Source: Gammaproteobacteria bacterium
Lineage (GTDB): Bacteria > Pseudomonadota > Gammaproteobacteria > Tenderiales > Tenderiaceae
NCBI GenBank assembly: GCA_027001525.1
Contig: JALTMR010000211.1
Span: forward strand, 1 to 19,723
Reading direction: 5' to 3'
DNA length: 19,723 nt
Of the stretch, positions 1 through 7,215 are shown one piece after another. The first letter of the stretch is position 1, and the number at the start of each line of letters is the position of its first letter. The notes under the pieces are model-generated. The model worked only from the letters and a program-made list of their open reading frames with translations, was not told the DNA's origin and ran no database searches. The position numbers and the translations under genes were made by a program.

Positions 1-1
1 G

Positions 2-205
2 GACAGCCGTTTCTATTTCGTCCACAGTTACTACGTTGAGCCGGCGCAGCAGGCATGTCGCGTGGGCACGACTCAGTATGGCGTGGAATTTACTTCCGTG
101 ATTAGCGCCGGCAACGTCTTTGCGGCACAATTTCACCCGGAAAAAAGCCAGCAGGCGGGGTTGGCGCTGCTGCGTAACTTTGTCAGTTGGGACGGAAGTC
201 AGTAA
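2..205 (+). CDS. hisH: Imidazole glycerol phosphate synthase glutaminase subunit HisH (3' end only)
   Basis: Only the last 67 codons are present; the reading frame enters at base 2 and stops at TAA 203-205. HisH hydrolyses glutamine and passes ammonia to HisF, which forms imidazole glycerol phosphate and AICAR in histidine synthesis. The fragment carries FVHSYY and then QFHPEKS, whose His and Glu belong to the Cys-His-Glu triad of class I glutamine amidotransferases; the nucleophilic Cys lies upstream of the window. The C-terminal end looks intact (LLRNFV close to the stop). HisA follows after 57 bases and hisF after that, the usual hisH-hisA-hisF order. The cytoplasmic HisH-HisF partnership is known from the family; identity rests on the C-terminal motif plus context. 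Confidence 0.93.
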   Translation, partial: DSRFYFVHSYYVEPAQQACRVGTTQYGVEFTSVISAGNVFAAQFHPEKSQQAGLALLRNFVSWDGSQ

Positions 206-262
206 CCGGATTTTTCAGCCACCTGTTAGCAACGAATCAATTTATCTGCGGGAGCCAACAAC

Positions 263-994
263 ATGTTGTTAATACCAGCCATTGACCTGAAGGAAGGCAA
301 ATGCGTGCGTTTGCGCCAGGGTAGAATGGAAGACGATACCGTTTTTTCCGATGATCCCGTGGCGGTGGCCGGCCGTTGGGTCGAGGCGGGTGCGCGGCGA
401 CTGCATCTGGTCGATCTCGATGGTGCGTTTGCCGGCAAGCCGGTGAATGCCGACGTGGTCAGGGCGATCGCCAAGGCATTTCCCGATCTGCCGATTCAGG
501 TGGGTGGCGGCATTCGCGACGAGGAGACTATTGAGGCCTATCTCGATTGCGGCGTGAGCTACGTCATCATTGGCACCAAGGCGGTGAATGTGCCGCACTT
601 TGTGGGCGATGTCTGTACCGAATTTCCCGGCCACATTATCGTCGGTCTCGATGCCAAAGACGGCAAGGTCGCCATCGATGGCTGGTCCAAGCTCTCTCAC
701 CACGATGTGATTGACATGGCGCAGCACTTTGAGCGCGATGGTGTCGAGGCGATTGTCTACACCGATATCAGTCGGGACGGCATGATGCAGGGCGTTAACG
801 TTGAGGCCACGCGCAAACTGGCGCAGGCCATCAATATCCCGGTGATCGCCTCCGGCGGCGTGACTGATCTCAATGATATTCACGCCCTGAAGCCGGGTGA
901 AGAGGATGGCATCATGGGGGCGATTCTCGGGCGTGCGCTGTATGAAGGCACCATCGACCTGAGCGAAGCTCAAACCATCGCGGATCAAAAATAA
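263..994 (+). CDS. hisA: Phosphoribosylformimino-5-aminoimidazole carboxamide ribotide isomerase HisA
   Basis: The 243-residue protein catalyses the Amadori-type isomerisation of ProFAR to PRFAR, the fourth step of histidine synthesis, in the cytoplasm. It is a single (beta/alpha)8 barrel of normal family length. The N-terminal strand [17 protein letters not shown] contains the first catalytic Asp (residue 8), and [14 protein letters not shown] near the middle holds the second. Phosphate-binding glycines are seen in VGGGIRDEE and in IASGGV. The ATG is preceded by GGGAG (250-254) eight bases upstream, which supports this start. The stop overlaps the hisF start by one base (TAATG), so the two are probably translationally coupled. 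The paralogy with HisF shows in the shared barrel motifs. Confidence 0.97.
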   Translation: MLLIPAIDLKEGKCVRLRQGRMEDDTVFSDDPVAVAGRWVEAGARRLHLVDLDGAFAGKPVNADVVRAIAKAFPDLPIQVGGGIRDEETIEAYLDCGVSYVIIGTKAVNVPHFVGDVCTEFPGHIIVGLDAKDGKVAIDGWSKLSHHDVIDMAQHFERDGVEAIVYTDISRDGMMQGVNVEATRKLAQAINIPVIASGGVTDLNDIHALKPGEEDGIMGAILGRALYEGTIDLSEAQTIADQK

Positions 995-1767
995 TGGCAC
1001 TGGCCAAGCGTATTATTCCATGTCTGGATGTGGATCGCGGCCGCGTGGTCAAGGGCGTCAAATTTGTCGGTATCCGTGATGCGGGTGACCCGGTGGAAGT
1101 GGCCAAGCGTTATAACGAGGAGGGAGCCGATGAGTTGGTCTTTCTCGATATCACCGCCAGCCACGAAGAGCGCGAGACCATGGTGCATGTGGTGGAAGAG
1201 GTGGCCAGCCAGGTCTTTATCCCTTTGACAGTGGGCGGCGGTATCCGCACCAAAGAGGATATTCGCCGCATGTTGAATGCCGGCGCCGACAAGGTGGGCA
1301 TCAATACGGCCGCTGTGTTTAACCCGGAGTTTGTGCGCGAGGCGGCGGAGTCATTTGGTTCCCAGTGCATCGTCGTGGCCATCGACGCGAAGAAGGTCAG
1401 CGTTGGCGATGAGCCGCCCAGGTGGGAGATTTTTACCCACGGTGGTCGCAAGCCCACCGGCATCGACGTGATCGAGTGGGCTGCCAAGATGGTCGACTTT
1501 GGCGCGGGGGAGATTCTCCTGACCAGCATGGATCGGGATGGCACGCGCGATGGCTTTGATCTGGCGCTGACTCGGGCGGTAAGCGAGGCTGTCTCCGTGC
1601 CGGTGATCGCCTCCGGTGGTGTTGGTACGCTCGATCACCTGGCCGATGGGGTGACCGAGGGCAAGGCCGACGCCGTGCTGGCGGCGAGTATTTTTCACTT
1701 TGCCGAACACACGGTGGGCGAAGCCAAGCAGTGCCTGCGGGATCGGGGCATCGAGGTGCGTCTGTGA
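994..1767 (+). CDS. hisF: Imidazole glycerol phosphate synthase cyclase subunit HisF
   Basis: HisF (257 residues) uses ammonia delivered by HisH to convert PRFAR into imidazole glycerol phosphate and AICAR, linking histidine and purine synthesis. Visible family features are the N-terminal [18 protein letters not shown] with the first catalytic Asp, [15 protein letters not shown] in the phosphate site, VVAIDAKK with the second catalytic Asp near residue 130, [15 protein letters not shown], and [12 protein letters not shown]. Length is typical. It begins on the last base of hisA and ends inside a four-base GTGA overlap with hisI, so it sits in a tightly coupled operon. Nothing unusual was seen. 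Confidence 0.98.
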   Translation: MALAKRIIPCLDVDRGRVVKGVKFVGIRDAGDPVEVAKRYNEEGADELVFLDITASHEERETMVHVVEEVASQVFIPLTVGGGIRTKEDIRRMLNAGADKVGINTAAVFNPEFVREAAESFGSQCIVVAIDAKKVSVGDEPPRWEIFTHGGRKPTGIDVIEWAAKMVDFGAGEILLTSMDRDGTRDGFDLALTRAVSEAVSVPVIASGGVGTLDHLADGVTEGKADAVLAASIFHFAEHTVGEAKQCLRDRGIEVRL

Positions 1768-2180
1768 GTGGCTGGCTTGATGAGATTAAATGGACCGAAG
1801 ATGGCCTGGTTCCTGCCATTGCCCAGGATGCTGAAACAGGCAAAGTGCTGATGTTCGCCTGGATGAACCGGGACTCGCTCGCCGAAACGATGGCCAGCGG
1901 CAAGGCCGTCTACTGGTCCCGTTCACGGCGGAAATTATGGCGTAAGGGCGAGGTCTCTGGCCATGAGCAGATCGTTAAAGAGATGCGTCTGGATTGTGAT
2001 GCCGATGTGCTGTTGATGCAAATCGAGCAGAAAGGGGGTATCGCCTGCCATACCGGGCGCCAGGGCTGTTTTTACAAACGCTGGCATGATGGGGTGTGGG
2101 TGGATGCTGACCCGGTTTTGAAAGACCCGGAAGCGATTTATGCTGCCACCGGTGGCGAATCGGACGGGAAATCGGAGTAG
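1764..2180 (+). CDS. hisI: Phosphoribosyl-AMP cyclohydrolase HisI
   Basis: The 138-residue enzyme opens the adenine ring of phosphoribosyl-AMP to give ProFAR, the third step of histidine synthesis. I chose the GTG at 1764, which overlaps the hisF stop by four bases, has GAGGTG (1753-1758) upstream and gives the expected N-terminus SGWLDEIKW; an upstream in-frame ATG at 1731 would lengthen the overlap and add residues unlike the family. Conserved elements are [29 protein letters not shown], the Asp-rich LDCDADVLL metal region, and [11 protein letters not shown] with the zinc-binding cysteines. The cyclohydrolase is separate from the pyrophosphatase (hisE follows after three bases) rather than fused as in enterobacterial HisIE. 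Confidence 0.97.
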   Translation: MSGWLDEIKWTEDGLVPAIAQDAETGKVLMFAWMNRDSLAETMASGKAVYWSRSRRKLWRKGEVSGHEQIVKEMRLDCDADVLLMQIEQKGGIACHTGRQGCFYKRWHDGVWVDADPVLKDPEAIYAATGGESDGKSE

Positions 2181-2183
2181 ATT

Positions 2184-2513
2184 ATGAATCAATCTGCGGA
2201 TATCCTTGAGCAGTTGGCTCAGATATTAGAGGAGCGCAAATCGGCGCAGGCGGATTCCTCCTACGTGGCGAGCCTCTACGCAAAAGGTCTGGACACTATT
2301 TTGAAAAAAATAGGTGAAGAGGCCACGGAGACGGTCATTGCGGCCAAGGGCGATGATGCCGGTCAGGTGGTCTACGAGATGGCTGATTTGTGGTTCCATA
2401 GTCTGGTACTGCTGGCGCACAAGGGGCTGGGGCCGCAAGATGTGTTGCGGGAGCTGGAGCGTCGTTTCGGTTTGTCAGGTATTGAAGAGAAGGCTTCGCG
2501 CACCAGCACTTGA
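2184..2513 (+). CDS. hisE: Phosphoribosyl-ATP pyrophosphatase HisE
   Basis: This 109-residue all-alpha MazG-like protein hydrolyses phosphoribosyl-ATP to phosphoribosyl-AMP and pyrophosphate, the second step of histidine synthesis. The key run is [16 protein letters not shown], whose acidic residues bind magnesium, followed by [16 protein letters not shown] with the second acidic cluster. [12 protein letters not shown] near the N-terminus is typical of the family. It lies three bases after hisI and appears to be the last his gene of the series; tatA follows after 46 bases. No obvious terminator separates hisE from tatA, so the Tat genes may share the transcript. A hisI-hisE-tatABC order is known from Pseudomonas. 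Confidence 0.96.
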   Translation: MNQSADILEQLAQILEERKSAQADSSYVASLYAKGLDTILKKIGEEATETVIAAKGDDAGQVVYEMADLWFHSLVLLAHKGLGPQDVLRELERRFGLSGIEEKASRTST

Positions 2514-2559
2514 TGTTTGCGCGCGGGGTTTCAGCGGTTTGTTTTAGATTGGGAGAACA

Positions 2560-2820
2560 ATGATGGGTTTTGGTGGCATAAGTATTTGGCAATTGTTGAT
2601 TGTTCTGGCGATCATTATTCTTTTGTTTGGCACCAAGAAGTTGCGCAGCCTCGGTGGCGACCTGGGTAATGCCGTTAAAGGGTTCCGCGGTGCGATGAGT
2701 GAAGCCGAGAACGCGGACACCGCGAAAAAAGACGAAAAGACCAGCGCCAAACTGGAGGCGGAAGATCAGAGCCGGGTGATCGATGCTGAAGCGGCGAAGA
2801 AAGACGAGAAAAAGGTCTGA
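2560..2820 (+). CDS. tatA: Twin-arginine translocase subunit TatA
   Basis: TatA (86 residues) multimerises in the inner membrane to form the passage for folded proteins carrying twin-arginine signals. The sequence shows the family layout: a short periplasmic N-terminus, one transmembrane helix (about residues 9-24, [15 protein letters not shown]), the [10 protein letters not shown] hinge, an amphipathic helix with [13 protein letters not shown], and a charged Lys/Glu/Asp-rich cytoplasmic tail. Two adjacent ATG codons (2560 and 2563) could start the protein; GGGAG at 2551-2555 fits either. ActB1 (7216) in this window is a predicted Tat substrate, so the pathway is locally relevant. TatA rather than TatB or TatE is indicated by the FGTKKL motif and position in tatABC. 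Confidence 0.96.
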   Translation: MMGFGGISIWQLLIVLAIIILLFGTKKLRSLGGDLGNAVKGFRGAMSEAENADTAKKDEKTSAKLEAEDQSRVIDAEAAKKDEKKV

Positions 2821-2844
2821 GTTATCGTCGGTTGCACATAACTT

Positions 2845-3216
2845 ATGTTTGATATCGGTTTCTGGGAAATTATCGTCATTACCGTCGTTGCGCTGGTGGT
2901 GGTGGGGCCCGATGAATTTCCTTCATTGGTGCGGAGCATCGGTACGGGCCTGGGCAAGGCGCGCCGCTTTCTCAGCTCGGTGAAGTCTGACCTCGATTAC
3001 GAGATTGATCGTGCCAATGAGGTGAAGCGTCTGATCGCTGAAGAGACGAAAATAGCGGAGATGCACCAGAGCCTCGAGTCAGAGCTTTCAAAAAACATAT
3101 CCAGCAAATCTACAGTAAATAAGGTCGAACATGGCGATGAAGCCGAGAAAACCGAAGCCGACCCAGGGCCGGCGAAGTCAGTCGGTGATCGGCACTCGGA
3201 TAAACACCCGGGCTAA
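2845..3216 (+). CDS. tatB: Twin-arginine translocase subunit TatB
   Basis: TatB (123 residues) joins TatC to form the receptor that recognises twin-arginine signal peptides. The N-terminal FDIGFWEIIVITVVALVVVG forms the single membrane helix and runs into the family's VVGP motif (here VVGPDEFP, where LP or FP is usual). An amphipathic helix with SIGTGLGKARRF and a long charged, probably helical region follow. The last third (about residues 90-123) is low in hydrophobics and poorly conserved, as is normal for TatB. The distal 86 bases overlap the reading frame of tatC if tatC starts at 3131. TatB rather than TatA follows from length, the GPDEFP motif and gene order. Confidence 0.94.
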   Translation: MFDIGFWEIIVITVVALVVVGPDEFPSLVRSIGTGLGKARRFLSSVKSDLDYEIDRANEVKRLIAEETKIAEMHQSLESELSKNISSKSTVNKVEHGDEAEKTEADPGPAKSVGDRHSDKHPG

Positions 3217-3979
3217 TCACACCCCTCAGCACGACCAAGGCCTGGTTGGCCATCTTATCGAGTTGCGTTCGCGTCTGCTGCGAGTGGTCTACACCGTTGG
3301 CGCACTGTTTCTCGTCATGGTGCCCTTCGCAAACGATCTCTACGTCATGCTGGCGGAGCCGCTCCTGGCAACCATGCCGGAAGGCACCAGTATGATCGCC
3401 ACCGAGGTGGCCTCACCTTTCCTGACGCCGTTTAAGTTCACCATGGTGCTTGCCGTGTTTCTCGGTATGCCTGCGGTGCTCTATCAGGTGTGGGGTTTCA
3501 TTGCCCCGGGGCTCTATTCGCACGAGAAGAAGATGATGGTGCCGCTGCTGGTGGCCAGTTCCTTCCTCTTTTATGCCGGCGTGTTGTTTGCCTACTACGT
3601 TGTCTTTCCGCTGATTTTCGCCTTTCTCGTCAGTGTCGCCCCGGAGGGGGTGGCGGTGATGACGGATATCAGCCGCTATCTCGATTTTGTCTTGAAGCTG
3701 TTTTTTGCCTTCGGTCTGGCGTTTGAGGTGCCGGTGGCGACAATTCTGCTGGTTTGGGCGGGCGCGGTGACGCCGGATAAACTGGCAGAAAAAAGGGCTT
3801 ATGTGATCGTCGGCGCTTTTGTGTTGGGGATGTTGCTGACACCGCCTGACATTATTTCGCAGACGCTGTTGGCCGTGCCAATGTGGCTTCTATTCGAGGT
3901 TGGCGTCTTTCTCTCTCGCCGGTTCGTCAAACCTCGGGACGAAGAGGATGACGGTGAGCCTGAGCAACAGGAGCGATAG
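3131..3979 (+). CDS. tatC: Twin-arginine translocase subunit TatC
   Basis: TatC is the multispanning inner-membrane receptor for twin-arginine signals. The core begins with GHLIELRSRLLR, the conserved cytoplasmic signal-recognition region, and continues through FLTPFKFTMVLAVFLGMP, YQVWGFIAPGLYSHEKK, FAFGLAFEVPV and GMLLTPPDIISQTLLAVP, giving the expected six membrane helices. The start is uncertain. ATG 3131 has AAGG (3121-3124) six bases upstream and gives 282 residues, with about 35 extra N-terminal residues and an 86-base overlap with tatB. GTG 3185 would give a more usual N-terminus and a 32-base overlap but has no clear ribosome site. The C-terminal tail is acidic. The gene converges on the downstream protease gene with only 18 bases between the stops. 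Confidence 0.95.
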   Translation: MAMKPRKPKPTQGRRSQSVIGTRINTRANHTPQHDQGLVGHLIELRSRLLRVVYTVGALFLVMVPFANDLYVMLAEPLLATMPEGTSMIATEVASPFLTPFKFTMVLAVFLGMPAVLYQVWGFIAPGLYSHEKKMMVPLLVASSFLFYAGVLFAYYVVFPLIFAFLVSVAPEGVAVMTDISRYLDFVLKLFFAFGLAFEVPVATILLVWAGAVTPDKLAEKRAYVIVGAFVLGMLLTPPDIISQTLLAVPMWLLFEVGVFLSRRFVKPRDEEDDGEPEQQER

Positions 3980-3997
3980 GCGCCTCGTGCCTTCTTT

Positions 3998-5167
3998 CTA
4001 GCGCCTTCTTTGGGGCGTTGGGCGTTCACCCATGACGGCTTCGAGATTATAAACCTCTCCATTACGTAGTATGTGCAGCGGCAACGTCGACCCGGGTGGG
4101 TGGCCGGCAATGATGTTCATGAGTGTTTTGCTGTTGTAGACCGGCCGACCGGCGGCTGAAAGGATGACGTCACCCACTTTAAGGCCCGCCTGGTAGGCTG
4201 GGCTGCCGGCATGGATTCCGGCGACAATGGCACCGGTCTCTGTCTGCAAGCCAAACGACTCCGCCAGTGCAGCGTTAACATCCTGCATATCGACCCCTAA
4301 CCAGCCCCGCATGGCGCGCCCCTGTTCAATGATCTGCGTCATGATTCCTTTGACCAGGCTGGATGGAATGGCAAAGCCGATACCCTGAGAGCCACCAGAG
4401 CGGGAGAAAATAGCGGTGTTGATGCCGATCAGGTCTCCCTGTGTGTTGATCAGTGCACCCCCTGAGTTGCCGGGGTTGATGGCGGCATCCGTCTGGATGA
4501 AGTTTTCAAATGTGCTCAGGCCGAGATCAGAACGCCCTTTGGCGCTGACGATGCCGCTGGTGACGGTCTGGCCAACACCAAACGGGTTGCCGATGGCCAG
4601 TACAACATCGCCAACGCGAAGCTCATCTGAGTTGCCAAACGCAATGGCCGGCAGGTTGTCGGCGTTGATTTTCAGTACGGCCAGGTCGCTCTCCGGGTCT
4701 GTGCCGACGATGGCGGCAGCAGCAATACGACCATCAGCCAGCACCACGGCGATCTCTGTCGCCCCCTCAATGACGTGGTTATTGGTGAGCAGGTAGCCCG
4801 TTTCGTTAACGATGACGCCTGAGCCGAGACTGTTCTCAATGCGCTGTTTGGGCGCGGGAAGGCCGCGATTGCCAAAAAAACGGCGAAACAGTGGGTCGTC
4901 GAAAATGGTGTTGCTGCGCTGGGTGATGATTTTTTTTGTATAGATGTTGACGACGGCCGGGGCCGCCTGCTCAACGGCAAACGCGTAAGAGGCGATGCCG
5001 CCGCTACCTCCGGCATCGATGCGTTCGGGAGTACGGCTCTCGACAAAAGTGACCGTTTTTGGAATGTCGAAGGCTTCCGGGCGGAATAACAGCTGAAGCA
5101 CAAAGGCAAATGCTAGGCCGGCGATTACCGCTTCAAAGATAAACGCGAACAGCTTGCGTGATTTCAT
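3998..5167 (-). CDS. Membrane-anchored DegS/AlgW-type serine protease (HtrA family)
   Basis: This 389-residue HtrA-family protein has an N-terminal membrane anchor (about residues 8-27), a chymotrypsin-like protease domain, and one PDZ domain (about 285-375). The catalytic triad is visible as His131 in TNNHV, Asp161 in ESDLAVLK and Ser235 in GNSGGAL. A single PDZ domain and an uncleaved anchor match DegS/AlgW, which cuts the anti-sigma factor RseA/MucA in the periplasm when misfolded outer-membrane proteins bind the PDZ domain; DegP/MucD would have two PDZ domains and a cleavable signal. That role is inferred from family architecture. It is the only minus-strand gene, convergent with tatC and divergent from the Nif3 gene across 63 bases that should hold both promoters. 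No confident -10/-35 pair was seen there. Confidence 0.93.
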   Translation of the reverse strand: MKSRKLFAFIFEAVIAGLAFAFVLQLLFRPEAFDIPKTVTFVESRTPERIDAGGSGGIASYAFAVEQAAPAVVNIYTKKIITQRSNTIFDDPLFRRFFGNRGLPAPKQRIENSLGSGVIVNETGYLLTNNHVIEGATEIAVVLADGRIAAAAIVGTDPESDLAVLKINADNLPAIAFGNSDELRVGDVVLAIGNPFGVGQTVTSGIVSAKGRSDLGLSTFENFIQTDAAINPGNSGGALINTQGDLIGINTAIFSRSGGSQGIGFAIPSSLVKGIMTQIIEQGRAMRGWLGVDMQDVNAALAESFGLQTETGAIVAGIHAGSPAYQAGLKVGDVILSAAGRPVYNSKTLMNIIAGHPPGSTLPLHILRNGEVYNLEAVMGERPTPQRRR

Positions 5168-5230
5168 CGTTCCAGTACCCTGACTTTTAATCCTAGAGTG
5201 TGAATCTTAACTTATGTCTGAGGTGGGTGC

Positions 5231-5989
5231 ATGATCCAGTTAAAACAATTAGTTGAGTACTGTAATGCATTGCTGTGCAGTGATAGCTTTCGAGACTACA
5301 GCCCAAATGGATTGCAGATAGAGGGGCGGCCGGAGATCAGGAAAATAGTCACTGGCGTGACAGCCAATCAGGCCCTGATTGATGCTGCAGTGGCGCAGCA
5401 GGCGGATGCCTTGATCGTGCACCACGGTTTTTTCTGGAAAAATGAATCTCCGTGTATTACGGGAATAAAACACCGCCGCATTGCTGCATTAGTGAAAAAC
5501 GATATCAGCTTGATTGGTTACCATCTGCCGCTGGACGCCCATCCGGAATTGGGTAACAACGCACAGCTTGCCAAGCTGCTGGGTATTCATCCGCAAGGCC
5601 GATTTGGTCGCACACCAGGCGATGACTTGGCAATGTACGGAAGTTTAAGTGAGGCGGTATCACCGCTTCAGCTGGCGAGTCTTATTGAAGAGAAATTGCA
5701 GCGCAAGCCTCTATTTCTTGAAGGTCGGGGCGATCTCATCGAACGCGTCGCGTGGTGCACAGGTGCCGCTCAGGGGTATATCGAACAGGCGGCTGAGTTG
5801 GGGGTGCAAGCCTTCATTAGTGGCGAGGTGTCGGAGAGTACGACACACTTTTCCAGGGAAAGTGGAGTGCACTACTTTGCTGCCGGGCATCATGCCACGG
5901 AGCGTGGAGGTGTGGAGAAACTGGGACAGCATTTGGCCGAAAAATTTGGCATCGAAAACGTATTTGTTGATATAAAAAATCCGGTGTAA
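5231..5989 (+). CDS. Nif3-like dinuclear metal-centre hexameric protein (YbgI family)
   Basis: The 252-residue protein belongs to the Nif3/YbgI family, toroidal hexamers with a dimetal site; the E. coli member has been linked to GTP cyclohydrolase I type 2-like or DNA-repair roles, but no function is firmly settled. Motifs seen are YSPNGLQIEG near the N-terminus, ALIVHHGFFWKNE (metal-binding His pair), YHLPLDAHPELGNNAQLA, and the C-terminal FISGEVSESTTHFSRE and AAGHHATERGG, which supply the remaining metal ligands. The length matches the short bacterial form without the inserted PII-like domain. A GAGGTGGG run lies just before the ATG. It is followed by a long non-coding gap before the ACIII genes, so it is probably not part of that operon. 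Confidence 0.92.
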   Translation: MIQLKQLVEYCNALLCSDSFRDYSPNGLQIEGRPEIRKIVTGVTANQALIDAAVAQQADALIVHHGFFWKNESPCITGIKHRRIAALVKNDISLIGYHLPLDAHPELGNNAQLAKLLGIHPQGRFGRTPGDDLAMYGSLSEAVSPLQLASLIEEKLQRKPLFLEGRGDLIERVAWCTGAAQGYIEQAAELGVQAFISGEVSESTTHFSRESGVHYFAAGHHATERGGVEKLGQHLAEKFGIENVFVDIKNPV

Positions 5990-6067
5990 CGGACAGCATG
6001 CAGGTGGTGATTTTGCCTGTTGCGGGCCAGACAAAATCATAAGTTAACTTTACAAATTTTGCTGATT

Positions 6068-6091
6068 CACCCCACCTTAACTGGGTGTTTT
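6068..6091 (+). terminator. Weak candidate intrinsic terminator after the Nif3-like gene
   Basis: CACCC (6068-6072) can pair with GGGTG (6083-6087) across a ten-base loop, followed directly by TTTT. The stem is short and the T-run has only four bases, so this is a weak candidate. It lies 79 bases after the Nif3-like stop and before the promoter candidate at 6121, a sensible place for a transcription end. Confidence 0.35.
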
Positions 6092-6120
6092 GTGGTAGGA
6101 ATAAAGTTGACTAAATAGCA

Positions 6121-6150
6121 TTGACATTATGTCGAGGATTGTTCTACGAT
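6121..6150 (+). promoter_or_regulatory. Candidate sigma-70 promoter for the ACIII operon
   Basis: A perfect TTGACA (6121-6126) is followed after 18 bases by TACGAT (6145-6150), four of six matches to TATAAT. It would start transcription near 6157, about 370 bases upstream of the actA start. Another TTGACT lies ten bases upstream without a good partner. The call rests on consensus matching by eye only. Confidence 0.4.
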
Positions 6151-6524
6151 GCTCGAACGCTTTGGGAAACTGGCGGGGGATAATCGATTTTTAAATGAAA
6201 AAATATTTCGATTACGCCGGTTAAGCGACAAGATCGGAGGCGAAGCCGATCTAATGGCAAGTGCAACAAGTTGTAGTGTGTGAAGGCGGAAGTTGGGAGG
6301 CTTTGTGTTTTTTACGCGCTACGAAATAGCTTGAGTATTTGCTTTTCTATCTTTAGTTGATTTGGGGCAATTCATTTAACTTTTAGTACTCCTCTGTGTT
6401 TAGTGCTCGTAAAGGGCATGACGGCCTGCTGTTGTCTGTGGCTAGTTGGTTTTGGGGTGTGTTTGGGTCTTTGTCTTTTGTAACCCCTGTTTTTTTGGAT
6501 CTATTTAACGGATCGAGGACTGTG

Positions 6525-7154
6525 ATGTTGGTGAGTGATTACATTAACTCTAGGCAGCGTCGTGTAGGCCGTGCTTCTATCAAGCGCAGTCTCGCAGCGT
6601 TGTTTGCCCTGATGATTGGGCTGGGTGGCATGATGAGCGTGTCGAGTGTTCATGCTGAAGTTCCTAATGCGGTTCCGCCTAAAGGGGATCATCAAGGCGA
6701 AGATGTGCCTCAGCCTATTGAATTTCCGCATGACATACATGCGGATATCAACGGCATTAACTGCATGTATTGTCATACCTATGCGCGTCGCAGCAAGGTG
6801 GCGGGTATTCCTCCGACGAGCAAATGTATGGGTTGTCATTCAGTGATAGCGACGGATAAGCCGCGTATCCAGAAGTTAACCGAGTACTGGGAAAACAAAG
6901 AATCACCACAGTGGAACAAAGTGCACGATGTGCCTGACTTTGTTCACTTTACACATGAGAAGCATCTGCAACGCTTTGTTTTCAATAACGAAGGAATGGA
7001 TGTGGATAACGTGTCTGAGGTGTGTGCGTTCTGTCATGGGGATGTGAAGAAGATGACAGTGGCGCACAAAGTGAAGCCGTTGAACATGGGGTTCTGTGTT
7101 CGGTGTCACGAAGCCAATGAGGGGCCTTCTGATTGCTGGAAGTGTCACAAGTAA
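6525..7154 (+). CDS. actA: ActA: pentaheme cytochrome c subunit of Alternative Complex III
   Basis: ActA is the periplasmic multiheme subunit of ACIII, which takes part in electron transfer from quinol oxidation. With the ATG at 6525 the protein has 209 residues; GAGG (6515-6518) lies six bases upstream, and an in-frame GTG at 6396 would add 43 unlikely residues. A basic stretch (RQRRVGRASIKR) and a hydrophobic run end in SSVHA (about residue 44), a plausible signal-peptidase site, though the helix could stay as an anchor. Five CxxCH motifs follow at about 80-84 (CMYCH), 101-105 (CMGCH), 167-171 (CAFCH), 191-195 (CVRCH) and 204-208 (CWKCH). Five hemes match ActA; QrcA of sulfate reducers is recalled as hexaheme. 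The downstream actB-F genes settle the identity. It heads the operon. Confidence 0.9.
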   Translation: MLVSDYINSRQRRVGRASIKRSLAALFALMIGLGGMMSVSSVHAEVPNAVPPKGDHQGEDVPQPIEFPHDIHADINGINCMYCHTYARRSKVAGIPPTSKCMGCHSVIATDKPRIQKLTEYWENKESPQWNKVHDVPDFVHFTHEKHLQRFVFNNEGMDVDNVSEVCAFCHGDVKKMTVAHKVKPLNMGFCVRCHEANEGPSDCWKCHK

Positions 7155-7159
7155 TGGGA

Positions 7160-7183
7160 TGGCCCTGCAAGCTATGCTGGCCA
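7160..7183 (+). repeat. Inverted repeat between actA and actB1
   Basis: TGGCC (7160-7164) is mirrored by GGCCA (7179-7183), just after the actA stop. An A-run rather than a T-run follows, so it is not a typical terminator on this strand. It could affect mRNA stability or the ratio of ActA to the later subunits. ActB1 itself has only a weak ribosome site before ATG 7216. Confidence 0.35.
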
Positions 7184-7215
7184 AAAAATAAACAACTAAT
7201 AACGGATGATTTGTT

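Larger units (their letters stand above)
5990..6524 (+). other. Long intergenic/leader region upstream of the ACIII operon
   Basis: These 535 bases hold no recognised gene. Seen in order: an inverted repeat GATTTTG/CAAAATC (6009-6038); a weak terminator-like stem (6068-6091); a TTGACA/TACGAT promoter-like pair (6121-6150); an AT-rich inverted repeat AATCGA/TCGATT (6182-6213); a seven-pair hairpin AGATCGG/CCGATCT with an eight-base loop (6231-6252). A 44-codon ORF (6149-6283) overlaps the last two, but nothing in it is recognisable. An in-frame GTG at 6396 could extend actA upstream; the added residues look non-coding. If the promoter candidate is real, the actA mRNA would have an untranslated leader of roughly 370 bases, long enough for regulation by RNA structure or a bound protein. 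Confidence 0.6.

Noticed and set aside
3978..4006. AGGCGC/GCGCCT as a shared terminator between the convergent tatC and protease genes
   Set aside because: The stem has only six pairs with a 17-base loop and no proper T-run on either strand, and most of it is within the coding ends.
6009..6038. GATTTTG/CAAAATC inverted repeat as a terminator of the Nif3-like gene
   Set aside because: The stem is interrupted by a mismatch and is not followed by a T-run; kept only as a mention in the intergenic region.
6396..6524. GTG 6396 as the actA start
   Set aside because: It would add 43 residues including a second hydrophobic stretch before an already complete signal peptide; ATG 6525 has a good ribosome site six bases away.
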